Positions 7,874-15,585 of a stretch of DNA of 38,347 bases are shown piece by piece. The position numbers and the translations under genes are program-made. Source of the DNA: Actinomycetota bacterium (lineage in GTDB: Bacteria; Actinomycetota; UBA4738; HRBIN12); assembly GCA_005885035.1 (NCBI GenBank), contig VAXZ01000009.1:1-38347 (forward strand). Reading direction: 5' to 3'. The first letter of the stretch is position 1; every line of letters starts with the position of its first letter. The notes under the pieces are model-generated. The model made no database searches. It was not told where the DNA came from and saw nothing but the letters and a program-made list of their open reading frames with translations.

Positions 7874-9060
7874 CGGCGAACGTCGGCAAGGGGATGCGGC
7901 TCAAGCGGGTCATCGACCCGGACGGCGTCTCCGTGATCTGTGCCCTGGACCACGGTATGACGTCACCGACGTTCCTCGAGCCACTCGCCGACATCGAAGC
8001 GCGTACCCGAGAGGCGGTCGCCGGCGGCGCGAACGTCATCATGATGAGCAAGGGGATGATCCGCGTCGCTCAGGAGGCGTTCGCTCCGACGACGTCGCTC
8101 GCGCTCTTGCTATCCGCGAGCGCGGGACCGGGCGGGGACCGTCCCGAGATCGTGCAGATCGCCGACGTCGAGGAAGCGTTGGTCCTCGGCGCCGATGCGG
8201 TCGTGCTCTTCACCGCGCTCGGGGGAGACACCGAGGCCGGCATGGTGGACATCCTGTCCGCGGTCGGGCGCGAATGCGCCTCGCTCGGCATGCCGTTCAT
8301 CGCGGAGGCCGAGTTCCCGACCACCTACGCGACGGTCGAAGCGCTGAAGCAGCAGTACGGCTTCGAGTACCTGCGCCGGAACGTCCGCCTCTGCGCGGAG
8401 CTCGGCGCGGACATCGTGAAGACCAACTGGCCGGGCGACCAGGAGTCGTTCGCCAGATGCGTGGAAGCCGCGAGCGGTGTTCCTGTCGTCCTCGCGGGCG
8501 GTTCCCGGCTGGAGGATGCCGAGTTGCTCCAGCGGATGGAGCAGGCGATGGAAGCGGGCGCCATCGGGTGCTCCGTCGGGCGGAACATCTTCATGCATCC
8601 GCGGCCCGAGGCGATCACCAGGGCGCTCTCCCGGGTCATCCGAGAGCGCTGGACCGCGGCGAAGGAGCCGTCCTTCGGGTGGAGGCGTGCGGCATCTGTG
8701 GCACGGATGCTCGCACCTTCTTCAACGGCGACCCGAAGGCTCCGCCACCGTGGCAGCTCGGGCACGAACCCGTCGGCGTGCTCGAGAGCGTCGGGCCCGA
8801 TGCGGTCCTGCCGTCGGGCATCTCCGTGGGTGACCGGGTGTTCCTCGGGTCGATCCTCACGTGCGGCACCTGTCGTTGGTGCGTCGAAGGGTTCCAGAAC
8901 CTCTGCGAGCACCACCTCCTGTACGGCTACGACCCGTATCCGGGCGCGTACGCGGAGTTCGCGGCGGTCCCGCCCATCGCGACGAAGAACCTCATCGGGC
9001 TCCCGCCGGAGCTTCCCTCCGACCTCGCGACCGTCGCCGATCCGTTCGCCTGTGCGTTGA
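7870..9060 (+). CDS. Class I aldolase of the DhnA/LsrF family, 3' end lost
   Basis: Residues 1-266 (to about 8668) are a nearly complete TIM-barrel aldolase of the DhnA/LacD/LsrF family, which forms a Schiff base with a phosphorylated sugar. ALDHGM with D27, IVKTNWPGD with the likely Schiff-base K184, and the phosphate loops VVLAGGSR (207-213) and SVGRNIF (235-241) are all present. After WTAAKE the frame continues 130 codons to a stop at 9060, but that part is arginine/serine-rich out-of-frame translation of the alcohol dehydrogenase gene, not aldolase. The normal end and stop are therefore missing. GTG start at 7870, coupled by GTGA to the GntR gene. Next to an FGGY kinase the pairing resembles LsrF/LsrK or another sugar route; the substrate is not determinable. 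Confidence 0.75.
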   Translation: MTANVGKGMRLKRVIDPDGVSVICALDHGMTSPTFLEPLADIEARTREAVAGGANVIMMSKGMIRVAQEAFAPTTSLALLLSASAGPGGDRPEIVQIADVEEALVLGADAVVLFTALGGDTEAGMVDILSAVGRECASLGMPFIAEAEFPTTYATVEALKQQYGFEYLRRNVRLCAELGADIVKTNWPGDQESFARCVEAASGVPVVLAGGSRLEDAELLQRMEQAMEAGAIGCSVGRNIFMHPRPEAITRALSRVIRERWTAAKEPSFGWRRAASVARMLAPSSTATRRLRHRGSSGTNPSACSRASGPMRSCRRASPWVTGCSSGRSSRAAPVVGASKGSRTSASTTSCTATTRIRARTRSSRRSRPSRRRTSSGSRRSFPPTSRPSPIRSPVR

Positions 9061-9641
9061 ACGGGATCGAGCAGCTCGACGTGCGACTCGGTGACGGGGT
9101 CATGATCGTCGGCACAGGGCCGATCGGCTGCTGGCAGGCCGTCATGGCGCGCGACCGGGGTGCCGGGCGCGTCTACATGACGGACGTCTCCTCGGAGCGC
9201 CTGAAGGTGGCCACGGATGCGGTCGGTCATCTGATCGACGATGCCTGGGTCGCCGGCGACGACAACGGGGTCGGCGAGCTGCTGAGCCGGACGGATGGGG
9301 ACGGCGTGGAGCGGGTCAGCGTCGCGGCTCCGGCGAAGGCCGGCCAACAGGCAGCGCTGGAGATGGCGGCGAAGCGGGCCAAGATCGTCTACTTCGCCGG
9401 CCTTCCCAAGCACGACCCGGTCAGCCCGCTCGACATGAACGAGCTGCACTACAAGGAGCTCTCGATCCTCGGCGCGTACGGCGCCACGCATCGCCAGTAC
9501 CGCATCACGATGGACTACCTCGATCGCCGCCAGGATGACCTCGCGCGCGTCGTCACGCACCGTTTCCCGCTGGACAGGATCGCCGAAGCCTTCGAGACGA
9601 TCCGATCGGGCACGGGGTTGAAGATGGTGATCCTCCCGTGA
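8679..9641 (+). CDS. Zinc-dependent alcohol dehydrogenase, N-terminus truncated
   Basis: A medium-chain dehydrogenase that oxidises an alcohol or polyol with NAD(P). The catalytic zinc region (ACGICGTD and GHEPVGV), the structural zinc knuckle CGTCRWCVEGFQNLC (C-x2-C-x2-C-x7-C) and the Rossmann loop IVGTGPIG are intact. The first 30 or so residues of the family are absent: the frame joins aldolase sequence directly before GEGAVLRVEACG, out of phase with the aldolase. The only plausible local start is GTG at 8679, with GAAGGAG 11 bases before it, giving 320 residues against a usual 340-350. Without the first beta-strands the product may be unstable. It overlaps the kinase start by GTGA. Either a deletion in the genome or an assembly fault explains the junction. 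Confidence 0.75.
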   Translation: MEACGICGTDARTFFNGDPKAPPPWQLGHEPVGVLESVGPDAVLPSGISVGDRVFLGSILTCGTCRWCVEGFQNLCEHHLLYGYDPYPGAYAEFAAVPPIATKNLIGLPPELPSDLATVADPFACALNGIEQLDVRLGDGVMIVGTGPIGCWQAVMARDRGAGRVYMTDVSSERLKVATDAVGHLIDDAWVAGDDNGVGELLSRTDGDGVERVSVAAPAKAGQQAALEMAAKRAKIVYFAGLPKHDPVSPLDMNELHYKELSILGAYGATHRQYRITMDYLDRRQDDLARVVTHRFPLDRIAEAFETIRSGTGLKMVILP

Positions 9642-11158
9642 GCGGCCCGTTCGTGATCGGGTGCGATGTGGGCAGCCAGGGCACGAACGGCGCCCTCTAC
9701 GACGCCGACGGTACGCTCGTCGGGTCGGCCTACGAACCGTACGAGCTGTCCTTCCCGCATCCGGGATGGGCGGAGCAGGATCCGGCGGCGTGGTCGAGCG
9801 GGGTCGAGCGTGCGTGCCGGAGGTTGATCGAGCTCTGTCCGGGGGGTGCCGCGGCGATCGCCGGTCTGTCGTTCGGGTCGCAGCTCGATGGGATGGTGGC
9901 CTGTGACGCCGCGGGTCGCCCGGTGCGTCCCGCGATGATCTGGATGGATCGTCGCGCCGAGGATCAGGCGGCGGCGGTCGCCGAGCGCATCAGCCCCGCG
10001 GCGTTCTACGGAGCCGTCGGCGCGAACCTGGACTCGTCCCATGCCGTGTTCAAGGCGCTCTGGATCCGAGATGAGGAGCCCGCATCGTGGGAGGCAACCA
10101 CGCATCTCATGCCGCCCGGTTCGTACGTGCTCCGCCACGTCACCGGGGAGCTTCGCGTCGACTACTCGAACGCATCGTCGCTCGCGTTGCTCGACCCTCG
10201 AACGCGCGCGTGGTCGAAGGAGGTCCTCGACGCGGTCGATATCGATCCGGACATGCTGCCGCCGACCGACGAGGGGACGGCGGCGATCGCCGGGATCACA
10301 CCCGCGTTCGCCGAGGCCACCGGGCTCGCGCCCTCGACCGTGGTCGCGGTCGGGTGCGGCGATGAGATGGCAGCGACCCTCGGGGCGGGCGTCTTCGCTC
10401 CGGGCGAGGTCTGCGACGTGGTGGGAACGGCGGAGCCGGTGTGCGCCGCGAGCGCAGAGCCGCGCGAGGACCCGACGATGCTCGTCGAGTGCCACCCGCA
10501 TGCGGACCCGGATGTCTGGCTGCTCGAGAACCCCGGGTTCGTCTCCGGCGGGAACCTGCGTTGGTGGCGGGATCAATTCGCCCCGATCGAGCGGGACGCT
10601 GAGTCGGTCGGCCTGGGAGATGCGTACGACCTGCTCTCGCGCGAGGCCGGTCACGTGGAGCCGGGCTCGGCAGGCTTGGTCTTCCTCCCGTGCATGCAGG
10701 GCGCGATGGCGCCCGAGTGGAACGGTGCGGCGCGGGGGGTCTTCTACGGGCTCACGCTCGCGCACACGCGCGATCACATGACGCGCGCGATCCTGGAAGG
10801 AAGCGCGTTCGCCCTCCGGGACATCCTGGACGCGATGAAGAACACCGGACTCGACGTTGCGCGGCTCACGATCGTGGGCGGCGGAGCGAAGGGCCCGCTC
10901 TGGCGCCAGATCAAGGCGGACGTCACCGGCCTGCCCGTCCGGGTTCCCAGCTCGATCGAAACGACGGCGACCGGCGCCGCGATCCTCGCGGCCGTCGCGT
11001 CCGGCGTCCGGGGCTCGATCGTGGATGCGGTCGATGCCTTCGTCTCGTACCGGCCGGACGTGCATGAGCCGGACCCCGGCACCAGGGATCGCTACGAGGA
11101 CGCGTATGGCCGTTACCGAAGCGTGTACGACGCGCTCCGGCCCGTCTTCAACGCCTGA
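9638..11158 (+). CDS. FGGY-family carbohydrate kinase (xylulokinase-like)
   Basis: A 506-residue sugar kinase, the usual length for the family, transferring phosphate from ATP to a ketose, polyol or related compound in the cytoplasm. Domain I starts with IGCDVGSQGTNGALYD, the first phosphate-binding loop. The middle contains MIWMDRRAEDQ, and DYSNASSLALLD supplies the catalytic Asp region. Domain II has LVFLPCMQGAMAPEWN, the DHMTRAILEGSAFALRDIL helix and LTIVGGGAKGPLWRQIKADVTG (near 411-432), the ATP-site signature. The GTG start overlaps the dehydrogenase stop, so translation is coupled. With the aldolase and dehydrogenase it forms a catabolic set for an unidentified sugar or polyol. Xylulokinase is only the nearest general label. 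Confidence 0.88.
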   Translation: MSGPFVIGCDVGSQGTNGALYDADGTLVGSAYEPYELSFPHPGWAEQDPAAWSSGVERACRRLIELCPGGAAAIAGLSFGSQLDGMVACDAAGRPVRPAMIWMDRRAEDQAAAVAERISPAAFYGAVGANLDSSHAVFKALWIRDEEPASWEATTHLMPPGSYVLRHVTGELRVDYSNASSLALLDPRTRAWSKEVLDAVDIDPDMLPPTDEGTAAIAGITPAFAEATGLAPSTVVAVGCGDEMAATLGAGVFAPGEVCDVVGTAEPVCAASAEPREDPTMLVECHPHADPDVWLLENPGFVSGGNLRWWRDQFAPIERDAESVGLGDAYDLLSREAGHVEPGSAGLVFLPCMQGAMAPEWNGAARGVFYGLTLAHTRDHMTRAILEGSAFALRDILDAMKNTGLDVARLTIVGGGAKGPLWRQIKADVTGLPVRVPSSIETTATGAAILAAVASGVRGSIVDAVDAFVSYRPDVHEPDPGTRDRYEDAYGRYRSVYDALRPVFNA

Positions 11159-11169
11159 TCGCGCGGCGT

Positions 11170-12243
11170 CTAGGGCTGCAAGAGGTACAGGCGGAACGCG
11201 TCGTGCTCGATGGGCAGCACGTCGAACCTCGTGAAGCCGGCCTCGTCGGCGTAACGGCGCAGCGTCGAGGGCCGCATCACCGTTCCGGTTCCGGCCGAAG
11301 GCTGTTCGTACATCCCGGTCGGCAAGCAATCGAAGACGCTCCAGCCGTAGAAGTACGCCTCGCGGTCGTCGGGGTCGCCGGAGAAGGCGTCCTTCGTCCG
11401 CTCGTCCACGATCAGCATCGCGCCGTCATCCACGATGGCCCCCTTGACCGCGCGCAGCACCTCGACGGGGCGCGCCATGTCGTGGATGCATTCGAACGCC
11501 GTGGCGACGTCGAACGGCCCGTGGCGGACGAGCTGCGCGGCGTCCTCGCGATGGAAACGCACGCGATCCGAGATCCCTGCTTCGTCCGCGTGGTCGCGGG
11601 CCATCTGGATGGAGATCTCATCCGGGTCGAACCCGTCGACCTGGGCCGACGGATACGCGCTCGCGATCGCGATGGAGGACCAACCGGTCCCGCAGCCGAC
11701 GTCGACGACCCGCGCGGGGCCTGCGCTGAGGCGGTCGTGGATCGGCCCGATCGCCGGCAACCACACGTCGGGGAGTGTCCTCAGGAACGTCGGGCGGTTG
11801 CTCGCGCCCTGACCCTCCACGCCCTCTTGACCGTACGCCTCGTACGGGACCCCGCCCCCGGTGCGGAACGCGTCCTCCACCGCGTGGAGCGCGGTCGGGA
11901 GGCTCATCAGCTGGCCGACGCTTGCCCCCAGGAAGGAAAGCGAGTCGCCGTCGAGCAGGACCTCCGCATGCCCACGCGGCAACGTGAAACGGGTGGGGTC
12001 GGCGCCCAGGTCGGCCCGCACGATCGCCCGGGTCGCCTGTTGCTCCAGCCATTCGCGCGCGTAGCGCTCGGCGATCCCGGCTGCGCTCGCGAGCTCATCC
12101 GACGTCATCGCGCCGCCGTCGGCCAGCGCGCGGTACAGACCGAGCCGCAGGCCGAGATGGATCGACAGGATGTCGAAGTAGCCGAGCGACGACGCGAAGA
12201 CCGCTTGGGCGAACCGGTCGCGATCCGATCCCGCGTCACGCAT
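11170..12243 (-). CDS. SAM-dependent methyltransferase with N-terminal winged helix
   Basis: A 357-residue two-domain methyltransferase. Residues 10-100 look like the dimerisation/winged-helix domain of small-molecule methyltransferases (SLGYFDILSIHLGLRLGLYRAL and MTSDELASAAGIAERYAREWL). The class I Rossmann domain begins at about residue 175, with motif I ARVVDVGCGTGWSS (177-190), the acidic residue in VDGFDP, and the post-motif FDVATAFECIHDM. These enzymes methylate small metabolites; the target is unknown. It starts at the ATG at 12243, six bases after the SDR stop, so the two form a minus-strand operon. It converges with the FGGY kinase 11 bases away. Confidence 0.85.
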   Translation of the reverse strand: MRDAGSDRDRFAQAVFASSLGYFDILSIHLGLRLGLYRALADGGAMTSDELASAAGIAERYAREWLEQQATRAIVRADLGADPTRFTLPRGHAEVLLDGDSLSFLGASVGQLMSLPTALHAVEDAFRTGGGVPYEAYGQEGVEGQGASNRPTFLRTLPDVWLPAIGPIHDRLSAGPARVVDVGCGTGWSSIAIASAYPSAQVDGFDPDEISIQMARDHADEAGISDRVRFHREDAAQLVRHGPFDVATAFECIHDMARPVEVLRAVKGAIVDDGAMLIVDERTKDAFSGDPDDREAYFYGWSVFDCLPTGMYEQPSAGTGTVMRPSTLRRYADEAGFTRFDVLPIEHDAFRLYLLQP

Positions 12244-12249
12244 CCTCTG

Positions 12250-13017
12250 TCAGTCCTCCGGAGTGACGTACGCGGCGGTGATGCCCCCGTCGACGATCAA
12301 CGAGGCGCCCGTCATGAAGCTTGCGTCGTCGCTCGCGAGGAACAGAGCGGCCTTGGCCAGTTCTTCGGCTCGACCCAACCGACCCATCGGGATGTGGACG
12401 AACCGGCGTTGCCGCTTCTGATCGTCCGACAGGAGTTGCATCAGGAGCGGTGTCTCGATCGGTCCGGGACACAACGCGTTGCAACGGATGCCCCGGCGGG
12501 CGTACTCCACGGCGATCTCGCGCGTCATGGCGAGCACCGCACCCTTCGACGACGTGTACGCCGTCTGCGACGTGGCCGCGCCCATCCACGCGACGAACGA
12601 CGCGACGTTGATGATGGATCCTCCGCCGGTCTCGAGCATGGCTGGGATCCCGTACTTGCACCCGAACGCGACGCCTTTCACGTTCACCGCCAGCGTCGTA
12701 TCCCAGATCGCCTCGTCGGTGCTGTCGACCGAGCCGTCATCCGGCAGCATCACGCCAGCGTTGTTGTAGAGCACGTCGAGCCTGCCGAAGTGCTCCAGCG
12801 CGTCCGCTACCATCGCGCGCGCATCCGCCTCCCGGGAGACGTCGGCGTGGACGAAGTGCGCTCCGCCGCCGATCGCGGTCGCGGTCGTCTGCCCCGCCTC
12901 GTCGTTCACATCCGTCAGGACCACGCGGGCGCCCTCGCGGGAGAAGAGCTCCGAGGCAACCTTGCCCATGCCGCTGCCACCGCCCGTGATCAGCGCGACC
13001 TTGCCTTCGAGACGCAT
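12250..13017 (-). CDS. Short-chain dehydrogenase/reductase
   Basis: A 255-residue classical SDR, full length, NAD(P)-dependent. TGGGSGMG (11-18) is the dinucleotide loop, LTDVND near 34-39 has an acidic residue that favours NAD, NNAG is at 85-88, and the catalytic residues are N112, S140, Y154 and K158 (YTSSK). The C-terminus GASLIVDGGITAAY is typical of the family. I chose the ATG at 13017, preceded by AGAGGAGAGC; a much longer version of this frame runs under the divergent aldehyde dehydrogenase gene and is not supported. The alcohol or ketone substrate is unknown. It is divergent from the aldehyde dehydrogenase across about 110 bases, so shared regulation is possible. Confidence 0.9.
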   Translation of the reverse strand: MRLEGKVALITGGGSGMGKVASELFSREGARVVLTDVNDEAGQTTATAIGGGAHFVHADVSREADARAMVADALEHFGRLDVLYNNAGVMLPDDGSVDSTDEAIWDTTLAVNVKGVAFGCKYGIPAMLETGGGSIINVASFVAWMGAATSQTAYTSSKGAVLAMTREIAVEYARRGIRCNALCPGPIETPLLMQLLSDDQKRQRRFVHIPMGRLGRAEELAKAALFLASDDASFMTGASLIVDGGITAAYVTPED

Positions 13018-13073
13018 GCGCTCTCCTCTGGTGGCGGTTCCGGACCGGCCCTCGCCAGCGACCGGCGACAGCC

Positions 13074-13079
13074 TACGGT
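13074..13079 (+). promoter_or_regulatory. Possible -10 box of the aldehyde dehydrogenase gene
   Basis: TACGGT, repeated with overlap at 13079-13084, lies about 45 bases before the ATG in the divergent gap. No convincing -35 was found, so this is a weak call. Confidence 0.35.
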
Positions 13080-13126
13080 ACGGTCCCGGAGACCGAGATC
13101 GCGACGAGCAACGGGAGGGACGAACG

Positions 13127-14557
13127 ATGACGGAGCTGCTGATGCTGGGGGGCGAACGCGTGGACGCCGCGGAAGGAACGACCACGAAGGTGGTCGAGCC
13201 GGCGACCGGCGAGCCCGCCTGGGAGGTCGCCGAGGCCGGACCGGAGGATGCCCGTCGTGCTGTCGACGTGGCCGCGCGCGCGTTCGACGAGGGTCCGTGG
13301 TCGCGCATGGCCGCACGCGCGCGCGGCCGTGTCCTGACCCGGGCGTCCTTCCTGATCCGCGAGCGCCAGGAAGAGCTCGCTCGTCTCGAGGCACGGAACG
13401 TCGGCAAACCCATCGGCGCTGCGCGCGCTGAGATCGACCTCGTCGCGAACGTCTACGAGTACTGGGGCGGTGCGGCGAACAAGATCTTCGGCGAAACGAT
13501 CCCGGTCGTTCCCGGCGGCCTGGACATCAGCCTTCGGGAGCCGGTCGGCGTCTGCGTCCTGATCTCCCCGTGGAACTTCCCGACGGTGATCGCCAGCTGG
13601 AAGATCGCTCCGGCGCTCGCCTGTGGGAACACCGCGATCCTGAAACCCGCCTCACAGACGCCGCTGACGATCCTCGCGGTCGCCGACATCCTCACGGAAG
13701 CCGGGCTCCCCGAGGGGACGCTCAGTGTGCTGCCCGGCCCCGGCTCGACGATCGGGAACGCCCTGATCGCCGATCCCCGCGTGTCGAAGATCTCGTTCAC
13801 GGGCTCCACCGAGGTCGGCACGAGGGTGATGCAGGCCGCCGCGGACAACATCACCCGGGTATCGCTCGAGCTCGGCGGCAAGTCCGCGAACGTCGTGTTC
13901 GCCGATGCCGACCTCGACGTGTGCGTCGAGAGCTCCCTGTGGTCGGTCTTCGACAACGCTGGCCAGGACTGCTGCGCCCGGTCGCGTCAGCTGATCCAGC
14001 GACCGGTGTACGACGAGTTCCTCTCCCGGTTCGCGGCGCGGACCGATGCGATCCGGGTCGGTCCGCCGCTGGAGGAAACGACCGAGATGGGTCCGCTCGT
14101 CAGCGACGGGCAGCGGCAGACGTCGCTCGACTACATCGAGATCGGCGTGAAGGAGGGCGCGAAGGTCGTGACGGGTGGTGACGTTCCGCATGGCGCCGGC
14201 TTCTTCCTCCGGCCCTGCGTGCTCGCCGACGTCGACAACTCGTGGCGAGTCGCCCGCGAGGAGATCTTCGGCCCGGTCGTCTCGATGATCCCGTTCGACG
14301 CGGAGGACGAGGCGATCCGCATCGCGAACGATTCCCCTTATGGGCTGTCCGGGTCGATCTGGACGCGCGACCTCGGCCGCGCGATCCGCGTGGCGAAGGC
14401 GATCCGAACCGGCGTGCTGAGCGTGAACTCCTCGAACAGCGTCCACACCGAGGCGCCCTTCGGGGGCTACAAGCAGAGCGGGTTCGGCCGCGAGATGGGG
14501 ATGCACGCAGCAGCCCTGTACACCGAAGTGAAGAACGTCTACTTCAGCGAGGAGTGA
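13127..14557 (+). CDS. NAD(P)-dependent aldehyde dehydrogenase
   Basis: A 476-residue ALDH-superfamily enzyme, full length, converting an aldehyde to its acid. SPWNFP (148-153) and ILKPAS with K173 bind the cofactor, FTGSTEVG (224-231) is the Rossmann turn, E248 in LELGGK is the general base, and C282 in GQDCCA is the catalytic cysteine by alignment with ALDH2. EEIFGPV and APFGGYKQSGFGREMG complete the family signatures. The ATG at 13127 follows GGGAGGGAC. The sequence style is that of betaine-aldehyde, gamma-aminobutyraldehyde or PuuC-like dehydrogenases. In this neighbourhood it could oxidise a gamma-glutamyl aminoaldehyde made by the nearby alcohol dehydrogenase; that link is inference. 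Confidence 0.92.
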   Translation: MTELLMLGGERVDAAEGTTTKVVEPATGEPAWEVAEAGPEDARRAVDVAARAFDEGPWSRMAARARGRVLTRASFLIRERQEELARLEARNVGKPIGAARAEIDLVANVYEYWGGAANKIFGETIPVVPGGLDISLREPVGVCVLISPWNFPTVIASWKIAPALACGNTAILKPASQTPLTILAVADILTEAGLPEGTLSVLPGPGSTIGNALIADPRVSKISFTGSTEVGTRVMQAAADNITRVSLELGGKSANVVFADADLDVCVESSLWSVFDNAGQDCCARSRQLIQRPVYDEFLSRFAARTDAIRVGPPLEETTEMGPLVSDGQRQTSLDYIEIGVKEGAKVVTGGDVPHGAGFFLRPCVLADVDNSWRVAREEIFGPVVSMIPFDAEDEAIRIANDSPYGLSGSIWTRDLGRAIRVAKAIRTGVLSVNSSNSVHTEAPFGGYKQSGFGREMGMHAAALYTEVKNVYFSEE

Positions 14558-14582
14558 CCGCGCTGGACCGTGGCGGAGCTCG

Positions 14583-15551
14583 TTGCGCGGCGACCCGGTC
14601 CCTTGGCTCCTGGAGCCAGAGGATCCGGCGATCCGTCACCTCGCCTCGCGCGAGCTCATGGACGAGCCCGCGGACGCTCCGTCCGTCCGGCGCGCTCGTG
14701 CGGCGGCGATGCGCGTACCGCCGATCTCGCCGATCCTCGATGGACAGGAGACGCCGGGGTACTGGGTGAAGCCGGGGTCGGGGTACGGGCCGAAGTACAC
14801 GGGGACGGTCTGGTCGCTGATGTTCCTCGACCAGATGGGCGCCGACCCTCGTGACCGCCGCATCCGGCGTGCGTGCCGGAACGTCCTGGAGCACGCGCAG
14901 GCTCCGAACGGCGGGTTCGGCTGGAGCAACCGCGACGGCGACGTGGTGCACTGCCTCAACGGCAACCTCCTCCGTGCCCTGATCGACTTCGGGCTCCTGG
15001 ACGACCCCTCGGTCCGCGAGTCCGTCGAGTGGCAGGCCCGCTCGATCACGGGTAAGCACTTCGACGGCTATCACCGCGGGGCCACGGCGGGACCGGGATT
15101 CAGATGCGGCATCAACGGGACCGAGCCGTGCGCGTGGGGTGCGATCAAGGCGCTCCGGGGACTGGCGGCGATCCCGCCGAGGCGACGCACGGGCGTCGTC
15201 CGCGACGCGATCGGTGTCGGGGTCGGCTTCCTGCTCTCCCGTGACCCGGCGACCGCGGACTATCCGACCGACACCGCGGTCAGTGTCAACTGGTTCCGGT
15301 TCGGCTTCCCATCCGGTTACGTCGCCGACGTCCTGCAGAACCTCGAGGTGTTGACGAAGCTCGGGCATGCGAGGGATCCGCGGCTCGGGCACGCGGTCGA
15401 GCTCGTGCTCTCGAAGCAGGACCCGAAAGGTCGATGGCGGAACGAGCACCCCTACCGCGGGAAGCTGTGGGAGGACGTTGATCCCGGCCGAGGTCCGAGC
15501 AAGTGGGTCACCCTTCGCGCGTGCCGAGTGCTCAAGGCGGCGGTCGGCTGA
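14583..15551 (+). CDS. Terpene-cyclase/prenyltransferase-fold protein of unknown function
   Basis: A 322-residue protein with an alpha/alpha-toroid repeat pattern like squalene-cyclase or prenyltransferase beta subunits: YTGTVWSLMFLDQMGADPRD, APNGGFGW, CLNGNLLRALIDFGL, FRCGINGTEPCAWGAIKALRGLA and LSKQDPKGRWRNEHPY. The catalytic DxDD of squalene cyclases is not present, so activity is uncertain. Homologues of this size are common in soil bacteria and often carry unhelpful names. I used a TTG start at 14583 because the N-terminus PVPWLLEPEDPAIRHLASREL is what the family usually begins with and no ATG or GTG is available in frame. It follows the aldehyde dehydrogenase by 25 bases and may share its transcript. 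Confidence 0.7.
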   Translation: MRGDPVPWLLEPEDPAIRHLASRELMDEPADAPSVRRARAAAMRVPPISPILDGQETPGYWVKPGSGYGPKYTGTVWSLMFLDQMGADPRDRRIRRACRNVLEHAQAPNGGFGWSNRDGDVVHCLNGNLLRALIDFGLLDDPSVRESVEWQARSITGKHFDGYHRGATAGPGFRCGINGTEPCAWGAIKALRGLAAIPPRRRTGVVRDAIGVGVGFLLSRDPATADYPTDTAVSVNWFRFGFPSGYVADVLQNLEVLTKLGHARDPRLGHAVELVLSKQDPKGRWRNEHPYRGKLWEDVDPGRGPSKWVTLRACRVLKAAVG

Positions 15552-15573
15552 TCCTGCGCGGCGGCGTCGGGTC

Positions 15574-15579
15574 TACGAT
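15574..15579 (+). promoter_or_regulatory. -10 box of the histidine kinase, leaderless arrangement
   Basis: TACGAT ends 6 bases before the ATG at 15586. There is no Shine-Dalgarno motif before that ATG, so the mRNA would begin at or next to the start codon. The -35 is not recognisable. Confidence 0.5.
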
Positions 15580-15585
15580 GCGTCG

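Noticed and set aside
7737-9641. A 634-codon plus-strand open frame covering GntR end, aldolase and ADH
   Set aside because: Only the part from about 8660 on is protein-like (ADH). The first 300 codons are arginine-rich shadow of the GntR and aldolase genes in another frame.
12962-13126. N-terminal extension of the aldehyde dehydrogenase
   Set aside because: It overlaps the start of the divergent SDR and has no ALDH features; the ATG at 13127 has the ribosome site.
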